A DNA stretch of 64,000 nucleotides, from assembly GCF_002354895.1 (NCBI RefSeq), contig NZ_CP023439.1, positions 2,604,001 through 2,668,000 of the forward strand, written 5' to 3'. The position numbers and the translations under genes were made by a program. The notes beneath the pieces were generated by a model. That model did not search any database. It was given only the letters and a program-made list of their open reading frames with translations, and was not told where the DNA came from. Below, one piece after another: positions 8,511 through 18,762 of the stretch (position 1 is the stretch's first letter; each line of letters starts with the position of its first letter). The DNA comes from Thauera sp. K11 (lineage in GTDB: Bacteria > Pseudomonadota > Gammaproteobacteria > Burkholderiales > Rhodocyclaceae).

Positions 8511-10114
8511 AACGCGCAACCCGAACCGCCCGCAAAGCCGCGCCCCTGCCCGCCACGTCGGAATGGACGTTCGACAGCATCGAGCAGTACCACGGCGAGA
8601 TCGCCCGCGTAGCCAGGGACTACGGCCTGGACACCTACCCGGTGCAGATCGAGGTCATCACCGCCGAGCAGATGATGGACGCCTACGCCTCGGTCGGCAT
8701 GCCGGTCAACTACCACCACTGGTCCTTCGGCAAGCACTTCCTCGCCACCGAGAAAGGCTACAGGCGCGGGCAGATGGGGCTGGCCTACGAGATCGTCATC
8801 AACTCCGACCCCTGCATCGCCTACCTGATGGAAGAGAACACGCTGACCATGCAGGGGCTGGTGATCGCCCACGCCGCCTACGGCCACAACAGCTTCTTCA
8901 AGGGCAACTACCTGTTCCGCACCTGGACCAACGCCGACGCCATCATCGACTACCTCGTGTTCGCGCGGAACTACATCAGCCAGTGCGAGGAGCGCTACGG
9001 CGAGGAAGAAGTCGAGATGCTGCTCGACTCCTGCCACGCCCTGATGAACCTGGGCGTCGACCGCTACAAGCGCCCCGGCAAGCTCTCGGTGGCGCAGGAG
9101 AAGCTGCGCCAGAAGGAGCGCGAGGACTACCTGCAGACGCAGGTCAACGACCTGTGGCGCACGCTGCCGTCGCACGAGACGCGCGATGACGCCCGCGCCC
9201 GGCACCCGCGCTTTCCGGCCGAGCCGGAGGAAAACCTGCTCTATTTCATCGAGAAGAACGCCCCGCTGCTCGAGCCCTGGCAGCGCGAGGTCGTGCGCAT
9301 CGTGCGCAAGATCGCGCAGTACTTCTTCCCCCAGCGCCAGACCCAGGTCATGAACGAAGGCTGGGCCACCTTCTGGCATTACACCCTGCTCAACACCCTG
9401 TACGACGAAGGGCTGCTGGCCGACAGCTTCATGCTCGAGTTCCTGCAGTCGCACACCAACGTCGTCGCCCAGCCCCCCTACAACAGCCGCTGGTACAGCG
9501 GCATCAACCCCTACGCGCTGGGCTTTGCCATGTGGCGCGACATCCGCCGCATCTGCGAGGACCCCGACGACGAGGACCGCCGCTGGTTCCCCGAGATCGC
9601 CGGCTCCGACTGGCGCGAGACCTTCGATTTCGCCATGCGCAACTTCAAGGACGAGAGCTTCATCGCCCAGTACCTGTCGCCCAGGGTCATGCGCGAGTTC
9701 CGCTTCTTCGCCGTGCTCGACGACGACCGCGAAGACAAGCTCAAGGTGTCGGCCATCCACGACGATCCGGGCTTCCAGCGCGTGCGCCAGATCCTCTCCG
9801 AGCAGTACAACCTGGGCAACCGCGAGCCCAACATCCAGGTCTGGAACGTCGACCTGCGCGGCGACCGCTCGCTCACCCTGCGCCACCAGCAGCACCAGCG
9901 CCGCCCCCTGGGCGACACCACCGAAGAGGTCATGAAGCACATCGCCCGGCTGTGGGGATTCACCGTGCGCCTCGAAGCGGTGGACGAAGCAGGCGAATGC
10001 CGGCTGATCCACGAGACGCGCGCCGAGCGCCGAGCGCCAGGGACGGACGGCCGGACTCGAAGCGGCCCTTTCCTGAACGGGACTCTCCGCCCGGCGAACG
10101 GCACGGGACGCTGA
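8507..10114 (+). CDS. spoVR: SpoVR family protein (YcgB-like)
   Basis: A 535-residue SpoVR/YcgB homologue (E. coli YcgB 510). Conserved features include the N-terminal WTFDSIEQYHGEIARVA, HWSFGKHF, AYEIVINSDPCIAYLMEEN and the His-containing segments MNEGWATFWHYTLLN and GINPYALGF. The last 30 or so residues, after the conserved domain, are Arg/Gly-rich and unlike the family, so the C-terminus is slightly extended. SpoVR was named for its effect on the spore cortex in Bacillus, but in non-sporing bacteria it travels with PrkA and YeaH and its biochemistry is unknown. It overlaps yeaH by four bases and ends the operon. Confidence 0.92.
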   Translation: MKRATRTARKAAPLPATSEWTFDSIEQYHGEIARVARDYGLDTYPVQIEVITAEQMMDAYASVGMPVNYHHWSFGKHFLATEKGYRRGQMGLAYEIVINSDPCIAYLMEENTLTMQGLVIAHAAYGHNSFFKGNYLFRTWTNADAIIDYLVFARNYISQCEERYGEEEVEMLLDSCHALMNLGVDRYKRPGKLSVAQEKLRQKEREDYLQTQVNDLWRTLPSHETRDDARARHPRFPAEPEENLLYFIEKNAPLLEPWQREVVRIVRKIAQYFFPQRQTQVMNEGWATFWHYTLLNTLYDEGLLADSFMLEFLQSHTNVVAQPPYNSRWYSGINPYALGFAMWRDIRRICEDPDDEDRRWFPEIAGSDWRETFDFAMRNFKDESFIAQYLSPRVMREFRFFAVLDDDREDKLKVSAIHDDPGFQRVRQILSEQYNLGNREPNIQVWNVDLRGDRSLTLRHQQHQRRPLGDTTEEVMKHIARLWGFTVRLEAVDEAGECRLIHETRAERRAPGTDGRTRSGPFLNGTLRPANGTGR

Positions 10115-10148
10115 AGCGCAGGCCGGTGCGATCCGGCCCGGCCTGCGC

Positions 10149-11045
10149 TCACCCCTCCCGCGCGCGGCCGTGCAACTGGCGGAACGCCGATGGCGCAGTG
10201 CCTTGCGCCTTTGTGAAGAAGCGAGAGAAGTACGACGGATCGCGGAAGCCGAGCGCATAGCTGATGCTGGCCACATCGAGATCCGAATAGGCGAGCAGGC
10301 GGCGCGCCTCCAGCAGCAGGCGGTCGTGAATCAGTTGCTGCGCGCTGCGCCCCGTCTTGCGGCGGCACGCGATATTGAGCTGCACGGTCGACACGCCGAG
10401 TTGGCCGGCATAGAAGCTCACCGGCCGCCGCTCGCGAAAATTGCGGTCGATCAGTTCGTGGAAGCGGTCCAGCCGCTGGGCGAAGCGCTCCTGCCCGACG
10501 TCCTGGCGCGCGCTGCCGCCCGCGCGTGCGAGCCAGACCAGCACGTGGGTCAGGATCGCCAGCATCACGCTGACGCGGCCCGGCCGGCTGCCCGTGTATT
10601 CCTCCCTGAGCCGGTGGAACAGTTGGCGCAGCAGCGCCAGCGACGCCGCCTCGTCGCCCAGCAGGTGTCGATGCGGGCTGCCGAGTTCGCCGTGCAGTTC
10701 GGGCGACGGCACCAGCAGTTCGCCCAGCAGGAACTGCGGCATGGTGACGATGTGGCCGACCACGTCCGGCGAGAACGAGTAGCCATGCACGCGCCGCGGC
10801 GGCATCGCCACGATGCACGGCGTCGGCAGCGCGCCGCTTTGCGTTTCCAGCGTCATGCCCGCCCCGCCGCTCTCCAGGAACAGGATCTGGAACAGGTTGT
10901 CGTGGCGGTGCGGCGTGATTTCCCAGTCGTACAGCGAGCTGCGCTCGACGATCGTCTCGTAGTGCATCGGCTCGGGCGCCGGCCAGAGTTCCGTTTCGCC
11001 GAACAGCTTGTAGGTGGGAATGCGGGAGGCGTCATCCACGGGCAT
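10149..11045 (-). CDS. AraC-family regulator, PobR/HpaA type
   Basis: A 298-residue transcription factor. The N-terminal part is a cupin-like effector domain (HYETIVERSSLYDWEITPHRHDN split around residues 25-45, then QSGALPTPCIVAMPPRRVHG). The C-terminal part is a double helix-turn-helix of the AraC type with ISYALGFRDPSYFSRFF. I use the ATG at 11045, preceded by CGGAG, because the regulator family is about 300 residues long; an ATG at 11153 would add an AT-rich leader without a ribosome-binding site. It is divergent from pobA, the normal place of a pobA activator, so the likely effector is 4-hydroxybenzoate (inference). Confidence 0.85.
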   Translation of the reverse strand: MPVDDASRIPTYKLFGETELWPAPEPMHYETIVERSSLYDWEITPHRHDNLFQILFLESGGAGMTLETQSGALPTPCIVAMPPRRVHGYSFSPDVVGHIVTMPQFLLGELLVPSPELHGELGSPHRHLLGDEAASLALLRQLFHRLREEYTGSRPGRVSVMLAILTHVLVWLARAGGSARQDVGQERFAQRLDRFHELIDRNFRERRPVSFYAGQLGVSTVQLNIACRRKTGRSAQQLIHDRLLLEARRLLAYSDLDVASISYALGFRDPSYFSRFFTKAQGTAPSAFRQLHGRAREG

Positions 11046-12444
<1,399 letters not shown>

Positions 12445-12659
12445 CAATCGCCGCCGCCCGGTGCGCCCCGAGCAAGAACCATGACCATCAACCCGCGCAA
12501 GCAGGCGGCACGCCCGGGACCGCCTTCGGGACGCGCGGCGTCGGCGTCGCCCACTGAACGGCGCGGCCCGCCGCGGCGGGCCATGCCGCCCGACCCTTCG
12601 CCCATCCTCCGCACCGGACGGCCATGCGCCGCCCGGGCATCCGCCAACAGGAGAACCCC

Positions 12660-13118
12660 ATGCTGCCACCCCGAGTCAATGTCGACATCGTCCGCGAACG
12701 CATCGGCGCCTATGCCGACCAGGACCAGAGCGCGGAAGAACGCTTTGCGATCTACAAGGAACTCATCGGCTTCGTGCCGCCGCGCATCGAAGCCCGCATC
12801 AACGTCACCGGCGCACTCGACCCCACCCTGCTCGAAATGCAGGAAAAGATGCGCGCCCACGCGATGTACCCGGAGTGCTTCGACGTGAAGACGGCGCAAC
12901 TGATGCTGTTCGGCATGCTGCTGATGGACCTCAACGACGCCGCGCCGCTGCACGGCATCGCCGCGCGCCGCGCCGGTGCGAGCTGGGAGGAAATGCAGGC
13001 GGTGGTGAGCCTGGCCTTCCTGTTCCGCGGCCTGTCCGCGGCCAACCGCGGCGCCGAGATCATCGCCAACATCGCCAAGCGCGAGGCCGACGACGAAGCG
13101 GCCAGGGCCAGCGCCTGA
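12660..13118 (+). CDS. Carboxymuconolactone-decarboxylase-fold (CMD/AhpD-like) protein
   Basis: A 152-residue, mostly helical protein. Residues 75-130 (a segment MLLMDLNDAAPLHGIAARRAG followed by SWEEMQAVVSLAFLFRG) fit the CMD pattern in which an acidic residue and a His precede an EEI-like helix. I see no CxxC pair, so it is not an AhpD-type peroxidase partner. The ATG at 12660 follows AGGAGAA. It lies 215 bp after pobA and 14 bp before the LigB-type gene, suggesting a decarboxylase or hydratase-like step after ring cleavage; the substrate is not known. Confidence 0.65.
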   Translation: MLPPRVNVDIVRERIGAYADQDQSAEERFAIYKELIGFVPPRIEARINVTGALDPTLLEMQEKMRAHAMYPECFDVKTAQLMLFGMLLMDLNDAAPLHGIAARRAGASWEEMQAVVSLAFLFRGLSAANRGAEIIANIAKREADDEAARASA

Positions 13119-13132
13119 AGGGAGGTCGGATC

Positions 13133-13981
13133 ATGAGCGGACTGATTGCGGCGGCGATTGCCGCCCACGTGCCGACGCTGGGCCTGTCCCGGAACACGCC
13201 CGACTACCAGCAGAACCTGGTGGATGCCGAACTGGAACTGGGCAAGGCGCTGCGCGCGCTCGGGCCCGACCTTTGGGTGGTCGTCTCCAGCCACTGGGTG
13301 GCGACCTTCGACTGGCCGGTCACCTGCCAGCCCAGGCACAAGGGCCATTGCGTCGCCGACGAAGCGCCCCAACTGATTCCGGGCAGCCCCTACGACCATG
13401 CGGGCGACCCCGCCTTCGCCGGCGCCCTGGTCGAAGCCTTCGGCGCCGCGGGGGTACCGTCGGTGCGCAACGAGTCCGAGCACTTCGCCTGGGACTACGG
13501 CACCTTCGTGCCGATGCAGTACCTCGATCCGCAGGCGGAAGTGCCGGTGGTCGTGCTGCCGTCGGTGCTGATGTCGGACATCGACGAATGCCTGCGGGCC
13601 GGTGCCGCCGTGCATGAAACGGCCCGGCGCCTGGGCCGGCGCGCGGTGCTCGTCGCCAGTTCGGCCCTGAGCCACGTGCTGGTGCGCGGCCGCGCCAACT
13701 GGCCGCTGCAGGAGCGGATCGCGGCCGACGAACGCTTCATCGGACGGCTGAAGGAAGGCCGCGTCGAAGAGGCGATCGCGGACTTCGGCGACTACGCCCG
13801 CTTCGTCGGCGCCGAGATGGGCGGCCGCCCGCTGGCGACGCTGCTGGGCGCCGTGCACGCGATGGCCGCCAACGGCACAAGGCTCGCCGCGCGCCAGTAC
13901 GGCCAATACACGCAGTCCTCGGGCAGTGGCAACGCGGTGATGGCGATGGCCGACATCGACGTCCTCGCACGCCTCGGCTGA
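13133..13981 (+). CDS. LigB-type (class III) extradiol ring-cleavage dioxygenase
   Basis: A 282-residue non-heme Fe(II) enzyme of the LigB superfamily. His12 (in [10 protein letters not shown]) and His54 (in [10 protein letters not shown]) stand where LigB has His12 and His61, and a later His sits in [12 protein letters not shown]; a Glu iron ligand is plausible in VGAEMGGRP. Neighbouring pobA makes protocatechuate a likely substrate, but no LigA-like small subunit is adjacent, so ordinary protocatechuate 4,5-cleavage is doubtful. A single-subunit protocatechuate 2,3-type or aminophenol-type dioxygenase is possible. A strong AAGGGAGGT site precedes the start. Confidence 0.75.
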   Translation: MSGLIAAAIAAHVPTLGLSRNTPDYQQNLVDAELELGKALRALGPDLWVVVSSHWVATFDWPVTCQPRHKGHCVADEAPQLIPGSPYDHAGDPAFAGALVEAFGAAGVPSVRNESEHFAWDYGTFVPMQYLDPQAEVPVVVLPSVLMSDIDECLRAGAAVHETARRLGRRAVLVASSALSHVLVRGRANWPLQERIAADERFIGRLKEGRVEEAIADFGDYARFVGAEMGGRPLATLLGAVHAMAANGTRLAARQYGQYTQSSGSGNAVMAMADIDVLARLG

Positions 13982-14276
13982 CGTGCCCTTCGGGCGGGCG
14001 CCGCCGGCCCGGCGCCCGCCTTCCGTGCCAGGCCGCCGCGCAGGGCCGTTCCGTCCGGCCAGGCTGTCCGGCGCGGCGTCGGTCGCCATCCCGAGCCCGG
14101 CAGATCGGGCACCGCTCCGCGGCCGGCTGGTCTATACCAACCACGGAGAAGCGGTCGTTTCGAGGCCGGCCTGCAAACAGGCTCGTCCGCCCCGGCTGCG
14201 CCGTCCACCGGCCCGCGCGGTGTTTGCCCGCCCCGCGTATAATGCGCGGTTTCCCAGATTCAGCCGGAGCAGTTCC

Positions 14277-15381
14277 ATGGACGCCGAACGCCTCAACGCC
14301 ATCGCCGAAAGACTCGCCGATCTCACCGCCCGGGGTCGCGAACTACGGAGGTATCTTTGACTACGATGTGAAAGCATCGAAGCTCGAAGAGGTCAACCGC
14401 GCCCTGGAAGACCCGGCCGTCTGGAACGACGCCGAACGCGCGCAGGATCTGGGCAAGGAAAAGCGCCAGCTCGAGGACGTGGTGCTGACGCTGCAGACGA
14501 TCGACACCCAGGCGCGCGACCTGAAGGATCTCTTCGACCTGGCCGAGGCCGAGAGCGACGACGATACCTTCGAGGCGGTCGAAGGCGACCTCGGCGGCCT
14601 GCAGGCCGAGGTGGAAAAGCTCGAGTTCCGCCGCATGTTCGCCAATCCGATGGACCCCAACAACTGCTTCATCGAGATCCAGGCCGGCGCCGGCGGCACC
14701 GAAGCGCAGGACTGGGCCGGCATGCTGGAACGCATGTACCTGCGCTACTGCGAGAAGAAAGGCTTCGGCGTCGAAGTGCTGGAAGAGACCGAGGGCGAAG
14801 TCGCCGGCCTGAAGAACTGCACGATCAAGGTCAGCGGCGAATACGCCTACGGCTACCTGCGAACGGAAACCGGCATCCACCGCCTGGTGCGCAAGAGCCC
14901 GTTCGACTCCAATGCGCGCCGCCACACCAGCTTCACCTCGGTGTTCGTGTTCCCGGAGGTGGACGACTCCATCGAGATCGACATCAACCCCGCCGACCTG
15001 CGCATCGACACCTTCCGCGCCTCCGGCGCCGGCGGCCAGCACATCAACAAGACCGACTCGGCGGTGCGCATCACCCACGTGCCGACCAACACCGTGGTGC
15101 AGTGCCAGAACGACCGTTCGCAGCACAAGAACAGGGCCGAGGCGATGTCGATGCTCAAGGCGCGGCTGTACGAACTCGAACTGCGCAAGCGCCAGGCCGA
15201 GCAGCAGAAGCTCGAAGACAGCAAGAGCGACATCGGCTGGGGCCACCAGATCCGCAGCTACGTGCTGGACCAGTCGCGCATCAAGGACCTGCGCACCAAC
15301 CACGAAGTGGGCAACACGCAGGCGGTGCTGGACGGCGACCTCGACGACTTCATCGCCGCCAGCCTCAAGCAGGGCGTCTGA
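14277..15381 (+). CDS. prfB: Peptide chain release factor 2, with programmed +1 frameshift
   Basis: RF2 recognises UGA and UAA at the ribosome. The first 27 codons from the ATG at 14277 end in CTT TGA (TGA at 14358-14360), inside the classic frameshift signal GGAGGTATCTTTGAC: an internal Shine-Dalgarno three bases before CTT. Slippage by +1 reads GAC at 14359 and continues for 340 codons, giving about 367 residues (E. coli 365). The product shows the SPF recognition tripeptide in [12 protein letters not shown] and the catalytic GGQ in [13 protein letters not shown]. The in-frame stop is therefore regulation by RF2 level and not damage. Confidence 0.97.
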
Positions 15382-15434
15382 CTCAGGACATCTGACTCAA
15401 GACATCGGACTCAAAACATCTGACGCAGGGCATC
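15379..15434 (+). repeat. Four tandem 14-bp repeats beginning at the prfB stop codon
   Basis: Starting with the TGA of prfB there are four adjoining copies of a 14-base unit: TGACTCAGGACATC, TGACTCAAGACATC, GGACTCAAAACATC and TGACGCAGGGCATC. They differ at one to four positions. They lie between the gene end and its terminator. Their role, if any, is unknown. Confidence 0.85.
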
Positions 15435-15471
15435 CGATTCCGCCGCGGGCCGGCCTGCCCGGCCACCGATC

Positions 15472-15502
15472 GCGCCGCCTTCCTGGCGGCGCTTTCCTTT
15501 TT
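15472..15502 (+). terminator. Rho-independent terminator of prfB
   Basis: GCGCCGCC, loop TTCCT, GGCGGCGC forms a perfect 8-bp GC stem and is followed by TTTCCTTTTT. It lies 90 bp after prfB and just before the end of the convergent lipoprotein gene. Confidence 0.88.
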
Positions 15503-15513
15503 GCCGCGCACCC

Positions 15514-16014
15514 TCAGCGCCGGGGCGGCGGCGGCGGGTAGTAGTACGGCGTTTCCGCCGGGGCCGATTCGCGGTAGCGGTAGGGAGAGGCGTAGCCGGG
15601 AATCTGGTTGCCCTTGGCGTACATGCACTGCTGGTACGCGATGTCGTAGCGGCGCTGGGCGTCGGCGCCGGCATATGCCGCCTGCGACGTGCCGCTCGCC
15701 GTCCCGGCCAGCAGGCCGACCCCGGCGCCGGTCGCGGCGCCGCGCTCTCCGCCCGCCAGCGCGCCGGCCGCCGCGCCGACCGCAGTCCCCACCGCGGCGC
15801 TGCCCACCGCGCTGCGGGCTTCGAGGTCGCCGCGCGCCAGGCCGATGGATTCTTCCGCGTAGCGGCGGCATTCCCGTTCTTCCACCACGAACAGGTCGAA
15901 GGGTTTGCCCGGCGCCGGCATCACCGCCACGCGCGGGCCGCTGGGGACGGCGGCACAGCCGGCGAGCAGCAGGGCCGGGAGGAGGACGTACGGCCGGATG
16001 TCGAGACGCTTCAT
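15514..16014 (-). CDS. Glycine-zipper outer-membrane lipoprotein
   Basis: A 166-residue protein with a lipoprotein signal (MKRLDIRPYVLLPALLLAGC; Cys20 would be lipidated). The middle holds an alanine/glycine-zipper segment (AAVGTAVGAAAGALAGG followed by GAATGAGVGLLAG, residues about 70-105). After it come a conserved QQCMYAKGNQIPG and a Pro/Tyr-rich tail. Glycine-zipper segments insert into or oligomerise at membranes. Two starts are possible: 16014, with GGGAG seven bases upstream, and 16032, whose ATGA overlaps the stop of the preceding gene; the signal peptide fits 16014 better. Function unknown. Confidence 0.75.
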   Translation of the reverse strand: MKRLDIRPYVLLPALLLAGCAAVPSGPRVAVMPAPGKPFDLFVVEERECRRYAEESIGLARGDLEARSAVGSAAVGTAVGAAAGALAGGERGAATGAGVGLLAGTASGTSQAAYAGADAQRRYDIAYQQCMYAKGNQIPGYASPYRYRESAPAETPYYYPPPPPRR

Positions 16015-16028
16015 CGTCGGGCTCCCGC

Positions 16029-16469
16029 TCATTCTTCACGCAGCCCGGGCGGCACGGCCGGCACGGTGCGCCAGCCCTCCGGGCAACGCTGCACATAGGG
16101 GTAGTACGCATCGGAACCGGGGCAGTAGTACCAGACCGGCGGCGAAGCCTGCGGCGCTGGCTGCACGATCGCAGGTTCCGGAACGCGCTGCTGGATCACC
16201 ACCGGCGGATACGGATAGATCGGCCGCGGATAGAAGTACCAGGCTCCGGAGACGACCCACCACCAGCCCAGGTGGCCGCCGTGATCGCCATGGACCCAGC
16301 GGCCGCCGCGCCATTCGCGGTGGTCGAAATGGCGCGCGGCCGGGCGGTCGCCCGGGCGTCCGCGGAAGTCGCCCCGGTCGGCGTAGGCCGGCAGGATGCA
16401 GGCCGATGCGAGCGTGGCGATGCAGGCGAACCTGGCAAGGGAAGCCAGGCGTGGGAACGGGGTTTTCAT
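16029..16469 (-). CDS. Exported Tyr/Pro/Trp-rich protein
   Basis: A 146-residue protein with a Sec signal peptide (MKTPFPRLASLARFACIATL, then cleavage after about PAYA). The mature part is rich in Arg, His, Trp, Tyr and Pro: HLGWWWVVSGAWYFYPRP, and the C-terminal VQRCPEGWRTVPAVPP block seen in small beta/gammaproteobacterial exported proteins. It probably remains in the periplasm or at the outer membrane. It lies just upstream of the glycine-zipper lipoprotein and overlaps its alternative start, so the two form an operon. Role unknown. Confidence 0.7.
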   Translation of the reverse strand: MKTPFPRLASLARFACIATLASACILPAYADRGDFRGRPGDRPAARHFDHREWRGGRWVHGDHGGHLGWWWVVSGAWYFYPRPIYPYPPVVIQQRVPEPAIVQPAPQASPPVWYYCPGSDAYYPYVQRCPEGWRTVPAVPPGLREE

Positions 16470-16617
16470 GGCATCTTCTCCGGCATCCGGAAGACCGCCG
16501 GCGGCCCCGGCGAAGGACGCGGCCGGCACGGGAATCCGCTGAAATTCTCGCTCTTCGGCCCCCTTCGGCCCAACGTCCCCGGCGCTGAAGATTGTAAGGA
16601 TCGGTAAGGTGCGCGGC

Positions 16618-16623
16618 TATAAT
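16618..16623 (+). promoter_or_regulatory. Consensus -10 box before the SMC-partner operon
   Basis: TATAAT stands in GGCTATAATGCC, 123 bp before the start chosen for the kleisin gene. No good -35 hexamer is found at 17 bp; TTGTAA at 16592 is 20 bp away. Transcription would begin near 16630, which makes the upstream in-frame ATG at 16632 an unlikely start codon for the next gene. Confidence 0.55.
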
Positions 16624-16745
16624 GCCTGCCTTTGCGATGCGCTCCCGCGACCGCGATTTCCGCCCGCGACCGCAGGCCGGGAACAGGTCCTTCGCACCGA
16701 TCCGGGCCGGCCGGCAAGACCGCGCCTTTCCGAAGCAGGCTGTTC

Positions 16746-18023
16746 TTGAACGACGACGCCACCCTCTACACCGAATTCCTCGCATCCGGCGTCGATGCCG
16801 ACGAGGTGCCCGAACTGGCCGCGCTGAATGCCGCGCGCCCGCTGCTCGACGCCTTCATCACGCTGTTCCGCGGCACCGAGGCGGAGGTGCTGATGCGCTT
16901 GCTGGTACTGCGCGAGATCGGGCGCGAGGCCGAGGCGCCGCGCTGGTCGCCGGAGGCCCTGCGCGCCCGCTTCGCCTATCTCGACGCGGTGAAGCTGGAA
17001 ACGGTGCTCAAGCGCCTGCGCGACAACGCGCTGCTCTCCATCGGCGAGGACGGCCAGTACCACCTGTCGGACATCGGCCGCAACGCGGTGGCGGCGATCG
17101 CGATGCTGCTGCGCTTCGGCGAGGAAGAAGATGCCGAACTCGGCTTTCTCACCGCCCAGCTCGCCGGCCTGCAGGCGGTGGGCGGCGTGACGGCCGAGTC
17201 GCTGGGCCATCTGCTGTCCAAGCTCAACGACCTCACCTGGCATTTCGAAGAGGCGATCGCCTCCGGCTCGGAATTCCGCATCCTCGACGCGCGCCGCCGC
17301 CTGTCGGCCAACGGCCGCTGGCTGGCGCGCGGCACCGATATCCTCGACAAGCTGCTGGCCGATCCCGAGGTCGATTTCGACATCGCCCGCGTCGCGCAGC
17401 GCATCGGCCTGGCGCAGTCGCGGCTGGCGCGGGCCGATGCCGCGTTCCAGCGCGCGCTGAACAAGATCGAGGCGCAGCGGGTCACGCTGGGCGGTTCGGG
17501 GATTTCGTCGTCGGACGTCGCGGCATGGCTGCGCAAGCTCGACGCCGCCGCCATCGGCACGCTGGCGGCGGATGCCCTCGCAATGGTGCCCGACCTGCCG
17601 CTGCTGGCCGGTGGCCACGAACTGCTCGACCGCGCCGAAACGGCGCTCGGCGACGCACGCCTGCGCGCCGAAGCCGACGCCGCGCTGCCGCCGCCCGACA
17701 CCGCGCCGGCGGATGCGGTGCTGCAGACCGAGGATCTCGCGCTGCTGCAGCATTTCACCCACCGGCTCCAGGCCCTGCCCGCGGCGCGGCCGCTGCACGA
17801 CGTCGTCGCCGGCGGCGGTTTCGCCCACGCCAGCTACCGCCTGTCGCTGCTCGCGCTGCTGGCCGACGGCGAGTCGGCCAGCCCGGTCGACGGCCCCATC
17901 GGCGCCTTCATGCGCCTGCCGCTGGACGTACGGTTCGGCGACGGGCTGGTCCCGGTGGGCGAGGACGAGATCGCCGCCATCAACGCCGGCGAAGTCGCGC
18001 CCCGCCCCCCCTTCCCCGCCTGA
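16746..18023 (+). CDS. MukF/MksF/JetA-like kleisin subunit of an SMC complex
   Basis: About 425 residues, soluble, helical and acidic. An N-terminal winged-helix (WSPEALRARFAYLDAVKLET, then VLKRLRDNALL and YHLSDIGRNAV) is followed by a long helical middle, the layout of MukF/MksF kleisins. It is followed by a KITE-sized gene and, after an inserted inverted pair, by an SMC ATPase at 20361. I start at the TTG at 16746, where conserved-looking sequence begins and which leaves a normal leader after the -10 box at 16618. The in-frame ATG at 16632 would almost coincide with the start of transcription. The assignment rests on architecture and gene order and not on a recognised signature. Confidence 0.62.
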   Translation: MNDDATLYTEFLASGVDADEVPELAALNAARPLLDAFITLFRGTEAEVLMRLLVLREIGREAEAPRWSPEALRARFAYLDAVKLETVLKRLRDNALLSIGEDGQYHLSDIGRNAVAAIAMLLRFGEEEDAELGFLTAQLAGLQAVGGVTAESLGHLLSKLNDLTWHFEEAIASGSEFRILDARRRLSANGRWLARGTDILDKLLADPEVDFDIARVAQRIGLAQSRLARADAAFQRALNKIEAQRVTLGGSGISSSDVAAWLRKLDAAAIGTLAADALAMVPDLPLLAGGHELLDRAETALGDARLRAEADAALPPPDTAPADAVLQTEDLALLQHFTHRLQALPAARPLHDVVAGGGFAHASYRLSLLALLADGESASPVDGPIGAFMRLPLDVRFGDGLVPVGEDEIAAINAGEVAPRPPFPA

Positions 18024-18033
18024 GCAAGCGCAC

Positions 18034-18735
18034 ATGGACCACGACATCAAGACCCTCACCGCGCGGCTGCTGGCGCAGCGCTGGCTGCCGCGCAGCGACC
18101 GCATGGTGCGCCGCGCGCTGGTCGACGAAGCCTTCCGCCTGGAACTGGATCGCCGCCTGGCGGAAGTCGGCATGCAGTTGCTGGACAACCCCTACGCCGC
18201 CCACGTCGGCGTCGCGCTGCAACCCGAGATGGCCGAGCCGGTGTTCGGCGCCGGCCGCGAATACGCCGCCAGCAACCTCGGCCTGGGGCGCGACGAGATC
18301 GCGCTGCTGGTGGTGATCTGGTCGCTGATCGTGCTGCCCAAGCGCGAGCGCCAGGTCACCCGCCGCGAACTGGCCGACGACGGCCAGGCCGACATGTTCG
18401 GCGGCGACAAGCCGGTGGCCCACGGCGACAGCGTGTCGGGCAGCCTGCAGGAAGCCTCGCTGGTGGCCGACTTCGGCCCGCGCCTGGGCGGCAAGACGAA
18501 GCTGACGATCGCGCTCGGCAAGCTCGCCCGGCTGGGCTTCATCGAGCGCCGCGGCGGCATCATCGGCGAGGGGCCGCTGCTCGACGTCGCGCTCGACTAC
18601 CGGGTGATGGCCGACCGCATCATCCACGGCACGCTGGGCGAAGTGCTCGCCGCCGCCGGGCATCGCCTGCCGGACGCGGGCCCATCCGACGCCGACGAGC
18701 CCCTGCCCGACGACGAGACAGACGCCACCGCCTGA
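18034..18735 (+). CDS. MukE/MksE/JetB-like KITE subunit
   Basis: A 233-residue protein with two winged-helix-like parts. One is around residues 85-115 (LLVVIWSLIVLPKRERQVTR with RRELADD) and the other around 150-185 (KLTIALGKLARLGFIERRGG). The acidic C-terminal tail (DADEPLPDDETDATA) is unstructured. Size, helical content and position ten bases after the kleisin-like gene fit the KITE partner of MksBEF/Wadjet complexes. No enzymatic motif is present. Confidence 0.6.
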   Translation: MDHDIKTLTARLLAQRWLPRSDRMVRRALVDEAFRLELDRRLAEVGMQLLDNPYAAHVGVALQPEMAEPVFGAGREYAASNLGLGRDEIALLVVIWSLIVLPKRERQVTRRELADDGQADMFGGDKPVAHGDSVSGSLQEASLVADFGPRLGGKTKLTIALGKLARLGFIERRGGIIGEGPLLDVALDYRVMADRIIHGTLGEVLAAAGHRLPDAGPSDADEPLPDDETDATA

Positions 18736-18762
18736 AAGCTCGACCGGGCCGCGGCGCCCGCC

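Noticed and set aside
14238..14243. TATAAT before prfB as a promoter
   Set aside because: No acceptable -35 sequence lies 16-18 bases upstream, so I do not list it as a feature.
14358..14360. In-frame stop early in prfB, which looks like a pseudogene
   Set aside because: It lies in the known RF2 autoregulatory frameshift signal.
16632..16745. ATG at 16632 as start of the kleisin-like gene
   Set aside because: A TATAAT box at 16618 would start transcription at about that base, and the added residues are Arg/Gly/Pro-rich and unlike the rest.
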